A stretch of DNA of 64,000 bases from positions 124,001-188,000 of the forward strand of contig DASVVO010000089.1 in NCBI GenBank assembly GCA_036386515.1. The letters run 5' to 3'. The notes below the pieces were generated by a model. That model was given only the letters and a program-made list of their open reading frames with translations. It did no database searches and had not been told where the DNA came from. The DNA comes from JAIVJZ01 sp036386515 (GTDB lineage: Bacteria > Acidobacteriota > Blastocatellia > Pyrinomonadales > Pyrinomonadaceae). A program made the position numbers and the translations under genes. Positions 46,196 to 55,553 of the stretch are shown here, one piece after another (the first letter of the stretch is position 1; the number at the start of each line of letters is the position of its first letter).

Positions 46196-46555
46196 TTATG
46201 CGGCGTGACCTAAACGCGTGAGCGTTTCTTTGGAAAACTCCAGCACTTTGATCGCCTGTTCGCGGGTGACGGTCGGGAAGTTATTAAGGAACTGGTCTAG
46301 TGTGAGACCCGCCGCCAGATTGTCGAGCAACGTTGCGACGGGCACGCGCGTCCCGCTAAAGACCGGCGCGCCGCTCAGGATTTCAGGATCGCTCGTCACC
46401 GGCAACTGTGCAATCTGCTCATTGCCAAACGTCAGCACGGCGGCTGTAGTCCGGCGGACGCGAACCGGCTTGTCCCATGCAGCTTCGTCCTCAGCCTGGT
46501 CTGCGGCCAACTCGTCGATCTCTTCCTCGCTTAAAACTTTTTTCTTGCGGCTCAT
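46196..46555 (-). CDS. DUF433-domain antitoxin
   Basis: A 119-residue protein. A charged N-terminus (SRKKKVLSEEEIDELAADQAEDE) leads to a DUF433 domain: DPEILSGAPVFSGTRVPVATLLDNLAAGLTLDQFLNNFP, the core reading GAPVFSGTRVPV. DUF433 proteins are usually antitoxins paired with PIN-like toxins. Here the gene starts by ATGA overlap with the upstream BrnT-like toxin gene, so the pairing is with a different toxin type. ATG 46564 is a possible alternative start. Confidence 0.85.
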   Translation of the reverse strand: MSRKKKVLSEEEIDELAADQAEDEAAWDKPVRVRRTTAAVLTFGNEQIAQLPVTSDPEILSGAPVFSGTRVPVATLLDNLAAGLTLDQFLNNFPTVTREQAIKVLEFSKETLTRLGHAA

Positions 46556-46802
46556 ACGTCCCATCCGGTGATAATTCTGACGACGTTGTTCGGCTTCAGT
46601 TGGAAAATGATTTTAAGAGTGCGCCCGCCCGGCGTGCGCCCGGTGAGTTGATAACGGTCGCGGAAAGATTTGTTGCGACGCACTTCAAAATCCGAGAAGA
46701 AACATTCCACCGCCTCTGCGAAAGTGATGCGATGTGCGGCAAGTTTGTCTCTCTCAAAATCATACTCGAAGTCGGACGGCGTGAAGCGATGCCAGTTGAC
46801 CA

Positions 46803-46803
<1 letters not shown>
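46552..46803 (-). CDS. BrnT-like toxin
   Basis: An 83-residue protein of the BrnT ribonuclease-toxin fold: FEYDFERDKLAAHRITFAEAVECFF at the start, then RDRYQLTGRTPGGRTLKIIFQLK and VVRIITGWDV. BrnT proteins are RelE-like RNases normally neutralised by BrnA, a ribbon-helix-helix protein; the partner here looks like DUF433 instead. Its ATG overlaps the lepA stop (TGATG), so translation is coupled to lepA. Confidence 0.8.
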
Positions 46804-48602
<1,799 letters not shown>

Positions 48603-48643
48603 TAAATTCTTGCTGACGGGCGTTAAGGCGCACCTGACTGTAA

Positions 48644-48655
48644 AGGTCGCGACCT
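48644..48655. promoter_or_regulatory. 12-bp palindrome AGGTCGCGACCT upstream of lepA
   Basis: A perfect palindrome in the 76-bp gap between the MazF-like gene and lepA, about 42 bp before the lepA start. It could be an operator, but no regulator is identified. Confidence 0.3.
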
Positions 48656-48678
48656 GCGAAAAATATTATGAGTGAATC

Positions 48679-49035
48679 CTATCGGGTAGTAATTTGATAA
48701 CAGCTTCGTCGTAGCAATTTGATAACAGCTTCGATGACCGACTCGAACGATTCATCTTTCAATATCCCGACTTCGGACACTATCAAACTGCGATTCGCCG
48801 TAAATAACTTGCCCGGTCGCGCATAACTTATGCGATGTAGCCCGCCCGTGAGAAAGTCGGGGTCGGAAATTTCCACTGCACGAGCGTCTGCATACGCGTT
48901 GCTGGTTACCTGGCACAAAATCCAGTCATCCGACCCGGCGCTTGCCAGCACAACCGCCGGTCGGAGTTTTGTTCGAGAGAGATCGGAGAACGGGAAAGAG
49001 ACGAGGACTACGCTTGCGGCTGAAGGTGTGACCAT
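48679..49035 (-). CDS. MazF/PemK-family toxin, C-terminus altered by duplication
   Basis: A 118-residue endoribonuclease-type toxin: VVLVSFPFSDLSRTKLRPAVVL at the start (the MazF P-F-x-D and RPAVV motifs), ILCQVTSN and SYARPGKLFTANRSLI. A 25-bp tandem duplication near the 3' end shifts the frame, so the protein ends EAVIKLLRRSCYQITTR, while the second copy in the original frame would read EAVIKLLPDRIHS. The core fold is intact, so it may still be active. It overlaps the antitoxin gene upstream by 28 nt. Confidence 0.88.
   Translation of the reverse strand: MVTPSAASVVLVSFPFSDLSRTKLRPAVVLASAGSDDWILCQVTSNAYADARAVEISDPDFLTGGLHRISYARPGKLFTANRSLIVSEVGILKDESFESVIEAVIKLLRRSCYQITTR
48686..48733. repeat. 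25-bp tandem duplication in the MazF-like gene
   Basis: GTAGTAATTTGATAACAG... at 48686-48708 recurs at 48711-48733 with one base changed (GTAGC). The spacing of 25 is not a multiple of three, so it shifts the frame at the gene's end. Confidence 0.9.
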
Positions 49036-49229
49036 GCCTCATCTTCCTCCGGTCGCGCCCAGTCTGCGGCCAACGTCTGCTCACTAAGCAAGGCTGTTTC
49101 GCTCGCCTCCGCGGCAGGGGCTTCTTCCAGAATAGTCACCAGCGCGCGTCGCACTCCCGTAAGTTTAACTTCTTCAAGCAAGCGCACCCGGCCATGCTCG
49201 TCAACCACGGCTTTTATCGTCTGGATCAT
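49008..49229 (-). CDS. Antitoxin of the MazF/PemK-like toxin
   Basis: A 73-residue protein: MIQTIKAVVDEHGRVRLLEEVKL at the start, a DNA-binding-like beta strand region, ending in EDEAWSHL, a motif seen in small antitoxins. Start ATG 49229 has GAGG about 10 nt upstream. It precedes and overlaps the toxin gene, the usual antitoxin-first order. The antitoxin should bind the toxin and repress its own promoter; that follows from family knowledge only. Confidence 0.82.
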   Translation of the reverse strand: MIQTIKAVVDEHGRVRLLEEVKLTGVRRALVTILEEAPAAEASETALLSEQTLAADWARPEEDEAWSHLQPQA

Positions 49230-49278
49230 AAAACACAGTCCTCGCAAAGCAACCGGCGAAATCACCCGTCTAACATAA

Positions 49279-49310
49279 CAAAACGGGCGCGAAACCGCAC
49301 GCGCGCCCGT
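49279..49310 (-). terminator. Rho-independent terminator of the ROK gene
   Basis: On the minus strand ACGGGCGCG (49310-49302) pairs with CGCGCCCGT (49291-49283) around a 10-nt loop, followed by TTTTGTT. Confidence 0.8.
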
Positions 49311-49333
49311 CTGAAACGTGAGTGGTGAAATAT

Positions 49334-50290
49334 CTATTTCGCGGTCGCCGAGTCGCGCGCGAGCATGGCCGCGCCGGTGGGGACGGCGTCCGCGCCGAGC
49401 GTGGCGGCGACGATCTGGGTGGCCTCGAAGCAGGGCTGGAAGGAGCGGCGTCCGGCTTCGCGGATGATGGGGTCGAGGATGAGTTTGCCCGCGTCCATGA
49501 CGCCGCCGCCGAGCACGATGCGCTGGATGTTGAGGAGGTTGATGACGGCGGCGATGGCCGTGCCGATGTAGCGGCCGGTGCGCTCGATCATGAGCATGGC
49601 GAAATCGTCGCCCTCGTTGGCGGCGTGGGCGATGTCGGCGGCGGTGAAATTTTTGTTGAGGCCGAGGCGCGTGAGCGATGAGGTGCTGTCGCGGACGAGC
49701 CGTTCGTGCGTGCGGCGGACGATGTTCGGGGCGGAGGCGACCGTCTCCAGGCAGCCCGTGTTGCCGCAGGTGCATTCGATGCCTTCGCGGTCGATGGTGA
49801 TGTGGCCGAACTCGCCCGCGAAGCCCGAATCGCCGTACCAGAGTTTGCCGTCCATGATGAGCGCGCCGCCGATCCCGGTGCCGATGGTGACGTAGAACAT
49901 GTTGCGGCTGCCGCGCCCCGCGCCCGCGACATACTCGCCGTAGGCGGCGGCGTTGGCGTCGTTGATGAGCGCGATGGGGAGATTGGTGGCGCGCGCGAGT
50001 TCCGTTTGCAGGTCGGCGCGGACGACCGAGGGAAGGTCTGAAGAGACGATGACGCGACCCGTCTCCGGGCTGACGAGGCCGGGCACGCCGATGCCGAGCG
50101 CGGCCACGTTCGGCGCGGCGTCGCGGAGTTCGGCGGCGAGGCCGGCGATCTGCGCGGCCAGGGTCGCGCTCTCAAGCGCGGCTTCGCGGCGGGCGACGAC
50201 CTGGCCGTCGTGCGAGACGAGCGCGGCGTGCAGCGATGCGCCGGAAATATCAATGCCGATATAGTTGCTGGCGGGCGTGACGGTTGACAT
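49334..50290 (-). CDS. ROK-family sugar kinase (glucokinase-like)
   Basis: ATP-dependent sugar kinase, 318 residues. N-terminal phosphate-binding motif YIGIDISGASLHAAL, sugar-binding NDANAAAYGE, TIGTGIGGALI, and the ROK zinc signature GHITIDREGIECTCGNTGCLE with three Cys residues. The fold and metal motif suggest glucokinase, but ROK kinases also phosphorylate N-acetylated hexoses. There is no DNA-binding domain, so it is not a repressor. GGAG lies about 11 nt upstream. Confidence 0.92.
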   Translation of the reverse strand: MSTVTPASNYIGIDISGASLHAALVSHDGQVVARREAALESATLAAQIAGLAAELRDAAPNVAALGIGVPGLVSPETGRVIVSSDLPSVVRADLQTELARATNLPIALINDANAAAYGEYVAGAGRGSRNMFYVTIGTGIGGALIMDGKLWYGDSGFAGEFGHITIDREGIECTCGNTGCLETVASAPNIVRRTHERLVRDSTSSLTRLGLNKNFTAADIAHAANEGDDFAMLMIERTGRYIGTAIAAVINLLNIQRIVLGGGVMDAGKLILDPIIREAGRRSFQPCFEATQIVAATLGADAVPTGAAMLARDSATAK

Positions 50291-50414
50291 GATCTTTGAT
50301 CTCCAGACGGGAGCAATGGGCGAAAAAGTCTTTCAGGTAGGAAACGGCGAAAATGGTAGCAAAGGGGTAGGGGGCTGTCAAACCAACCCTTCTGCGTGTA
50401 GAATGACGAGCCGG

Positions 50415-50494
50415 AAAGGGATGAGGGATGAGGGATGAGAGATGAATGAAATCATCTTTCTCATTCGTCCCTCATCCCTCATCCCTCATCCTTT
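50415..50494. repeat. Heptad inverted repeat, GGGATGA family
   Basis: The left arm has units GGGATGA three times and GAGATGA; the right arm (50461-50494) has ATCCCTC units. The inverted arms are separated by about 12 nt. It ends at 50494, immediately before the ATG of the stress-protein gene. Confidence 0.9.
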
Positions 50495-50953
50495 ATGATC
50501 ATTCGTTCCATTCTGTTGCCGACCGATTTCAGCCAGTGTGCCGACGCGGCTCTGCCTTACGCGGCCGACCTGGCGCGGCAGATGCAGGCGCGCCTGGTGT
50601 GCCTGCACGTGGTGGAGACGATGACGCCGCCGGTCGGCTACGCGGCCGTGGCCGAGCCGATGCCGGCCGTTGACCTCGAAGGGCGACTGGAAGAGTCCGC
50701 GACGCACGAGTTGCCGAAACTGGGCGCGCGCGAAGAATGTGTGGGGCTGGACGTGCAGGAGGTCGTCGCGCACGGCGACGCGGCGGGCGAGATCGTGCGC
50801 GTCGCGCGCGAACGCGACATCGATCTGATCGTCATCTCGTCGCACGGGCGCACGGGCTTCGGGCGCATGCTCTTCGGCTCGACGGCCGAGTCGGTCGTGC
50901 GCCACGCACATTGCCCGGTGCTGGTCGTCAAACCTAAAGAGAGTGACAAGTGA
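50495..50953 (+). CDS. Universal stress protein (UspA family)
   Basis: A 152-residue protein of the UspA fold: IRSILLPTDFSQCADAALPYA at the start, and the ATP-binding loop SSHGRTGFGRMLFGSTAESVVRHAHCPVLVV (G-2x-G-9x-G-S/T) at the end. It probably binds ATP and acts in stress survival; the target is unknown. The ATG is joined directly to the preceding repeat, with no Shine-Dalgarno. The last residues SDK and the stop come from the next repeat's left arm. Confidence 0.92.
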   Translation: MIIRSILLPTDFSQCADAALPYAADLARQMQARLVCLHVVETMTPPVGYAAVAEPMPAVDLEGRLEESATHELPKLGAREECVGLDVQEVVAHGDAAGEIVRVARERDIDLIVISSHGRTGFGRMLFGSTAESVVRHAHCPVLVVKPKESDK

Positions 50954-51028
50954 CGGGCGACGGGTGACAGGGCGGACAGGCCAGCCGCTGTAGCTTGTCG
51001 CCCGTCGCCCGTCGCTTGTCGCTGTGTT
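50939..51028. repeat. Heptad inverted repeat, GTGACAG family
   Basis: Left: GTGACAA-GTGACGG-GCGACGG-GTGACAG; right: TTGTCGC-CCGTCGC-CCGTCGC-TTGTCGC. It contains the stop of the stress-protein gene and ends 5 bp before the DedA start. Confidence 0.88.
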
Positions 51029-51033
51029 TATCC

Positions 51034-51786
51034 ATGGAGCAACATTTCTACGAACTGGTGGGGCAATACGGGCTGTACGCGATCTTCTTCCTCGCGATGA
51101 TCGAGGGGGATATTACGCTGCTGTTGGCGGGCGTCCTGGCACACGGGGCGTTCTTCGGCGAGTACAGTTTCGCGAAGGTGCTGGCGGCGGGCACGGCGGG
51201 CGGCGTGGCGGGCGATCAAGTGGCTTACGCGATGGGGCGCGGGTTTCGTTCGAGCATCCGCGACCGGAAGTTCTACCGCGCCGCCCGCCCGCGCATCGAA
51301 CGCCTGACGGAGACTTTCGGGCCGCTCTCGATCTTTTTATCGAAGTACGTCTACGGCCTGCGGACGGCCTCGTGCGTCTTCTACGGGGTGGCGAAGATGC
51401 GCTACACCACACGCTTCCTGCCGCTCGCCGTGGCGAGTTGTTTCCTGTGGGTGCTGCTCTTGAGCGGCGCGGGCTATTTCTTCCACGGCATCATCACGAA
51501 CTTCATCGGCGACTTCGAGCAACTCGGAAAATTCCTGCTCGTCATCGTCATCGTCGGCATCGCCGCCTTCTATCTCGCCGAGCGTTACTGGCTCTCGCCG
51601 CGAGTGGAAGAGGCCGACCCCGAACGCGTCCACGAGTTTGAAGAGAACGTGCAGGAGAAACTGCAGGAACTGGGCGACGAGATCAAAGAACATCTCCCGC
51701 CGCCGCTCGTGCGCCGCAAAGACAAAGAGACCGCAAAGAAAGCGCGCGCCGCGAGCCGAAGCGGCGGCGACGCCGAAGGAGACTGA
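51034..51786 (+). CDS. DedA-family (SNARE-associated) membrane protein
   Basis: A 250-residue integral membrane protein. The conserved acidic motif is in FFLAMIEGDITLLLAG; a second motif is FGPLSIFLSKYVYGLRTASC, in place of the usual F-x-x-R-F-x-P-G-x-R. Four to five hydrophobic segments end at about residue 185, then a charged cytoplasmic tail follows. DedA proteins are proposed undecaprenyl-phosphate or lipid flippases. ATG 51034 lies 5 bp after a heptad repeat; the frame upstream is repeat-derived. Confidence 0.88.
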   Translation: MEQHFYELVGQYGLYAIFFLAMIEGDITLLLAGVLAHGAFFGEYSFAKVLAAGTAGGVAGDQVAYAMGRGFRSSIRDRKFYRAARPRIERLTETFGPLSIFLSKYVYGLRTASCVFYGVAKMRYTTRFLPLAVASCFLWVLLLSGAGYFFHGIITNFIGDFEQLGKFLLVIVIVGIAAFYLAERYWLSPRVEEADPERVHEFEENVQEKLQELGDEIKEHLPPPLVRRKDKETAKKARAASRSGGDAEGD

Positions 51787-51789
51787 ATT

Positions 51790-51890
51790 AAAGGATGAGG
51801 GATGAGGGATGAGGGATGAAAGTAAAGATTATTCGTTCGCCTGAAAAGTCTTTATTTCATCCCTCATCCCTCATCCCTCATCCCTCATCT
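51790..51890. repeat. Heptad inverted repeat, GGGATGA family
   Basis: Left arm GGATGA and three GGGATGA; right arm (from about 51858) five ATCCCTC units. The centre is AT-rich with AAAGATTATTCGTT. It spans from 3 bp after the DedA stop to 5 bp before the next start. Confidence 0.9.
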
Positions 51891-51895
51891 TTATT

Positions 51896-52903
51896 ATGAT
51901 TATCGAAGCAAGCGCACCCACGCGGGTCGATCTGGCCGGCGGCACGATCGATATTTGGCCGCTTTATCTTTTTCACCCGCAAGCGGCGACCGTCAACTTC
52001 GCCATCTCGCTCTACGCGCGCTGCCGCATCGAGACGCGCGACGACGGGCGCATCATTCTCGAATCGCGCGACCGCGGCGTTACGTTCGAGACCGATCTCG
52101 ACGGCGTCGCCGCGCTCGTCCACGAGGAGCGGCTGGAACTCATCTCGAAACTCGTTCACTTCTTCAAGCCGGAGACGGGCTTTCATCTCATCGCGGAATC
52201 GCAGGCTCCGGCGGGCGCGGGGCTGGGCGGGTCGAGCGCGCTGGCGATCGCCTGCATCGGCGCGCTCAATCGTCTCGTCGGCAATCGTTACGAAGAACGC
52301 AAGTTCATCACGATCGCGGCCAACGTCGAGACGACCGTGATCCGCGTGCCCGCCGGTTTTCAGGACTACTACGGCGCGTTCTACGGGGGCGCGAACTGCA
52401 TCCACTTTCGTGCCGATGGGATCGAGCGCGAGGAGTTGCCCGTCGATGCCGCCGAACTCGAACGCCGCCTCGTCATCTGCTACACGGGCGAGCCGCGTTT
52501 GTCCGGCATCAACAACTGGGAGATGTTCAAGACGCACATCGACGGCGACAAAGTTATCTTCCAACTCTTCGAGGGCATCCGCGACGCGGCGCAGCGGATG
52601 CGCGCCGCGCTCAAGGCTTCCGACTGGCCGGAGGTGAGCGCGATCATGAGCGCGGCCTATCCGAACCGCAAGCGGCTCGCGCCCAACATCACGACGCCGC
52701 ACATGGAGCGTCTGGTGGAGAAGGCCACGCGGAACGGCGCGGAAGCGGCGAAGGTGTGCGGCGCGGGCGGCGGCGGCTGCATCGCGTTTCTCTGCGCCGA
52801 GGGGATGAGAGAGTCGGTCGCGCGCGCGCTCGCGGAAGAACCCGATGTGCAGGTGCTCGACTGGCGCTTCGCCCCGCAGGGTTTGACGATTAAGGAAAGC
52901 TAA
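51896..52903 (+). CDS. GHMP-family sugar kinase (heptose kinase-like)
   Basis: A 335-residue small-molecule kinase. N-terminal MIIEASAPTRVDLAGGTIDIW, ATP-binding APAGAGLGGSSALA, and C-terminal KVCGAGGGGCIAF match the three GHMP motifs. The LAGGTIDIWP start is shared with D-glycero-D-manno-heptose 7-phosphate kinase (HddA), so a sugar phosphate is the most likely substrate; this is inferred. The start lies 5 bp after a heptad repeat, without a Shine-Dalgarno. Confidence 0.85.
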   Translation: MIIEASAPTRVDLAGGTIDIWPLYLFHPQAATVNFAISLYARCRIETRDDGRIILESRDRGVTFETDLDGVAALVHEERLELISKLVHFFKPETGFHLIAESQAPAGAGLGGSSALAIACIGALNRLVGNRYEERKFITIAANVETTVIRVPAGFQDYYGAFYGGANCIHFRADGIEREELPVDAAELERRLVICYTGEPRLSGINNWEMFKTHIDGDKVIFQLFEGIRDAAQRMRAALKASDWPEVSAIMSAAYPNRKRLAPNITTPHMERLVEKATRNGAEAAKVCGAGGGGCIAFLCAEGMRESVARALAEEPDVQVLDWRFAPQGLTIKES

Positions 52904-52918
52904 GAAGCTGTTTGACAA

Positions 52919-53112
52919 GTCCCGTGAGGGACGATTGCTAATAGCCCGGCGATTCATCGCCGGGGATCAGGTGGCAGGATAAAGTTTGAGTCTCGGAGGG
53001 ACGATTGAATGGTGATGAACCTTCAACCGTCCCTCCGGGACTCTCTGTCAAGGGCACGTTCACTCTCCCCAGCCATGAATGGCTGGGCTATTATCAAATG
53101 TCCCTCCGGGAC
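52919..53112. repeat. REP/BIME-type composite palindromic repeat
   Basis: Three palindromic modules: GTCCCGTGAGGGAC then TAGCCCGGCGATTCATCGCC; a long inverted pair GGAGGGACGATTGAA with TTCAACCGTCCCTCC; and CCCAGCCATGAATGGCTGGG with CTATTATCAAA and GTCCCTCCGGGAC. The outer modules are in opposite orientation. A related copy lies at 61891-62085. This is the shape of REP elements spread by REP-associated (RAYT) transposases; no transposase is in the window. Confidence 0.85.
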
Positions 53113-53231
53113 AAACACAGCTTTACTTTTCACAGCTTCTAAGAGCGGCTCGCACCATTAGTTTGGCCGCCCGCGCCGGGTGCGCGGCTCGCGCCGAATC
53201 TAACGCGGAAAATGTAACGCGCAAAACGAGA

Positions 53232-53270
53232 GCGCGCCGGGGTTGTTTGACCACCCCGGCGCGCTGTTTC
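53232..53270 (+). terminator. Rho-independent terminator, possibly bidirectional
   Basis: GCGCGCCGGGG (53232-53242) pairs with CCCCGGCGCGC (53254-53264) around an 11-nt loop, followed by TGTTTCTTT on the plus strand. It lies between convergent genes. Confidence 0.7.
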
Positions 53271-53292
53271 TTTATCGCTCGCCAGCAGACCG

Positions 53293-54600
53293 TTACCCGC
53301 CCGCGTCTTCGTCATCGGCGGCGCGCTCGTCTCTGGGCGCGCCGGGCGTGAGTTCGGTGGAGGCGTCGGGCGCGAGGTCGGCGGGCGTTTCCGCTCCGGC
53401 GGCGGGCGAGGCGGTGGCCGCGGCGGGACTCAAGGGAGCGGCTGAGGCCTGACCCGTCGCGGCCTGCGCTTCGGCGGCGGGACGGTGCGCGTCGGCCGCT
53501 GTGGATGAGTCCGTGCCGGAGGTGGGCGACGGCGGTTGCGCCGTGGTGGGCGGCATGGCGATGGAAGTCTCCCCGCCCGTTTTCGCGCCGCCCGAACTGT
53601 TCTTAGCGGCCATGCGGGCGGCGGCCTTCGCTTTAATTTCGGCCATCTGCCGCGCGCGCTTCTCCTCGGCAGTTTCATCGCCGGACGGAACGGGCGGCGC
53701 GGTCGCTGCCGTCGGCGCGACGGGAGGCGCGGCGGCAGCGGCAGGGGTAGGCGAAGCGGCGACGGTCTCGCTGCCGGTCGTTGCGGTCTCGCTGTTAGTC
53801 GCTGCGGTCTCGCTGTTAGTCGCTGGCGGCTTCGGAGTTGGCGGCTCGCCTGCCTTGCCGGCCATGCGGGCCGCGGCTTTCGCTTTGACTTCAGCCATCA
53901 TCCGCGCGCGCCGCTCGTCAGCCGTCTCGCCGTCGGGCGCGCTGGGTGCGGGGCTGGCGGTCGGGGTCGAGGGCGCGGCCGCCGCGTCGCTCTGTGCGTT
54001 TGCGCCACCGGCCATGCGCGTGGCGGCTTTCGCTTTGGCCTCGGCGATGATGCGTGCGCGCTTCTGTTCGGGCGTCTCTCCATCGGTCGCCGACGCGGTT
54101 GTCGCCACGGCAGGTGCGGCGGCGGGCGTGGCCGTGGCTGGCTTCGCGGGCGGCGGAGCGGCAGACGCGGCGGGCGCGGCGTGGGGCGCGGGTTGGCCGA
54201 CGGGAACCCACGCGCCCGTCTCGCTCTTTTTGAAGGCGGGGAGCGTGCCGCCTGCCGCTTCGAGAATATCCACGAGTTCGCTCTGAACGTAGCGCGCCTG
54301 CTTGCGCGGGTCGCGGACGTGGCCGAGCGGCGGCCCCATGTAGAGCGTGCCGCAGGTCTGGCAGCGATAGAGCAGATCATCGCCGCGCATGTGCTGGCGC
54401 GCCTCTTCGCGGATGGGGCTGACCTGCTTGAGATGACCGTTGTGCAACTTGCCCTTCTCGTTCTTCTCGTTGCAGACGGTCTGACCCTTCTCAAAACGCT
54501 TCGGCGCGCCCGGCTGCGACGCCTGCTGCTCGGTCGGCGCGTCTTTGGCGACGGGCGCGCCCGCATTAACCCCCGGCCTTGCGATCTCGTTAGTTGACAT
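53293..54600 (-). CDS. Hypothetical protein with zinc ribbon and three 27-residue repeats
   Basis: A 435-residue protein of unknown family. The N-terminal part (about 30-140) has KGQTVCNEKNEKGKLHNGH and LLYRCQTCGTLYMGPPLGHV, so CxxC plus other Cys suggest a zinc site. The rest is Ala/Pro/Thr-rich with three repeats of the form DGETxxEKRARxMAExKAKA followed by AARMA (at about 193, 245 and 320). The repeats are short basic helices joined by flexible linkers. No signal peptide or membrane segment is seen. Confidence 0.75.
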   Translation of the reverse strand: MSTNEIARPGVNAGAPVAKDAPTEQQASQPGAPKRFEKGQTVCNEKNEKGKLHNGHLKQVSPIREEARQHMRGDDLLYRCQTCGTLYMGPPLGHVRDPRKQARYVQSELVDILEAAGGTLPAFKKSETGAWVPVGQPAPHAAPAASAAPPPAKPATATPAAAPAVATTASATDGETPEQKRARIIAEAKAKAATRMAGGANAQSDAAAAPSTPTASPAPSAPDGETADERRARMMAEVKAKAAARMAGKAGEPPTPKPPATNSETAATNSETATTGSETVAASPTPAAAAAPPVAPTAATAPPVPSGDETAEEKRARQMAEIKAKAAARMAAKNSSGGAKTGGETSIAMPPTTAQPPSPTSGTDSSTAADAHRPAAEAQAATGQASAAPLSPAAATASPAAGAETPADLAPDASTELTPGAPRDERAADDEDAGG

Positions 54601-54726
54601 GATTTTCGCTTTCCGACGTTTCGCGCGACGCGTGTGCCACAGCCCAGCCCGCGCGCTTCCGGTGTCTCGACGACGTGCAAAAACTTGCGCGCAATCTTAC
54701 GGAGAAACGCCGGAGCGCGTCAACGA

Positions 54727-54872
54727 AAAGCCGTCAGTGGTCAGTTGTCCGTGGTCAGTTGTCCGTCGTTGGTTGTCCGTGGTCAGTGGTCAGTTGTTCA
54801 AGACAGTCTTTAGCAACTCGCGTGATAATCACATGCAACTGACAACTGACCACGGACAACTGACAGCTTTTC
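54727..54872. repeat. Heptad inverted repeat, GTCAGTG/GTCCGTG family
   Basis: Nine left-arm units (GTCAGTG, GTCAGTT, GTCCGTG, GTCAGTT, GTCCGTC, GTTGGTT, GTCCGTG, GTCAGTG, GTCAGTT) then GTTCAAG; a shorter right arm of AACTGAC/CACGGAC units from about 54836. The right arm resembles the single arm at 31231-31280. Confidence 0.88.
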
Positions 54873-54889
54873 ATTTATGATTGCGTCGC

Positions 54890-55372
54890 ATGTGGAAAAA
54901 ACTGTTGGGGACGTTGTGGCGGGGCGCGCCGAAACGCGTGCGGCGGTGGGGCGTGTGGCTGGCCGAGCCGCGTTTCATGGTGACGGTGGGCGCGGTCGTG
55001 GTGGACGCGGGCGGGCGCGTGTTGCTGTTGCAACATGAGTTTCGCACGGGGAGCGGGTGGGGCATTCCCGGCGGCTTTCTGGAGCGGGGCGAGCAACCGC
55101 TCGCGGGACTGCGGCGCGAACTGCGCGAAGAGATCGGCCTCGAACTCGACGCGGCCGAACTCGTGCGCGTGCGCACGCTCAGACGCCCGCAGCAAGTGGA
55201 GATACACTTTCGCTGCCGCGCGCGTGAGGGCGCGCGAGAGGCCGCGCCGCAGAGCATCGAGATTAACCGCGTCGGCTGGTTCGACCGCGACGCGCTGCCG
55301 TCCGAACTCTCGCGCGATCAACGCCGCATCATCGAAGACGCGCTCGCGGGTGGCGCGAACCCGGCGGAGTAG
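54890..55372 (+). CDS. Nudix hydrolase
   Basis: A 160-residue NTP- or nucleotide-sugar pyrophosphohydrolase. The Nudix box is GGFLERGEQPLAGLRRELREEIG, beginning near residue 58: GxxxxxE before RE-L-x-E-E-x-G. The N-terminal 25 residues are basic (KLLGTLWRGAPKRVRRWG). Substrate cannot be told. ATG 54890 is chosen over the TTG at 54881; no ribosome site is seen, and a heptad repeat precedes it. Confidence 0.88.
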   Translation: MWKKLLGTLWRGAPKRVRRWGVWLAEPRFMVTVGAVVVDAGGRVLLLQHEFRTGSGWGIPGGFLERGEQPLAGLRRELREEIGLELDAAELVRVRTLRRPQQVEIHFRCRAREGAREAAPQSIEINRVGWFDRDALPSELSRDQRRIIEDALAGGANPAE

Positions 55373-55390
55373 TGGTATGCTGTCGAAAAC

Positions 55391-55536
55391 TTAAGGATGA
55401 GGGATGAATGAAGGGATGAGGGCAGAGGGATGAGGGATGAATGAAGAAGAGCACTCAAGAGATTGAATGCTTCCTTTCATCCCTCATCCCTCATCCTTCA
55501 TCCCTTCGTTCTTCGCCCTCGTCCCTCATCCCTTTT
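55391..55536. repeat. Heptad inverted repeat, GGGATGA family, extended copy
   Basis: A doubled element: GGATGA-GGGATGA, a spacer ATGAA, then GGGATGA-GGGCAGA-GGGATGA-GGGATGA, centre AAGAGCACTCAAGAGATTGAATGC, and a long right arm of ATCCCTC units interrupted by TTCGTTCTTCGC. It covers most of the gap before pyrE. Confidence 0.88.
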
Positions 55537-55553
55537 CACTGGAGAAATGAGCA

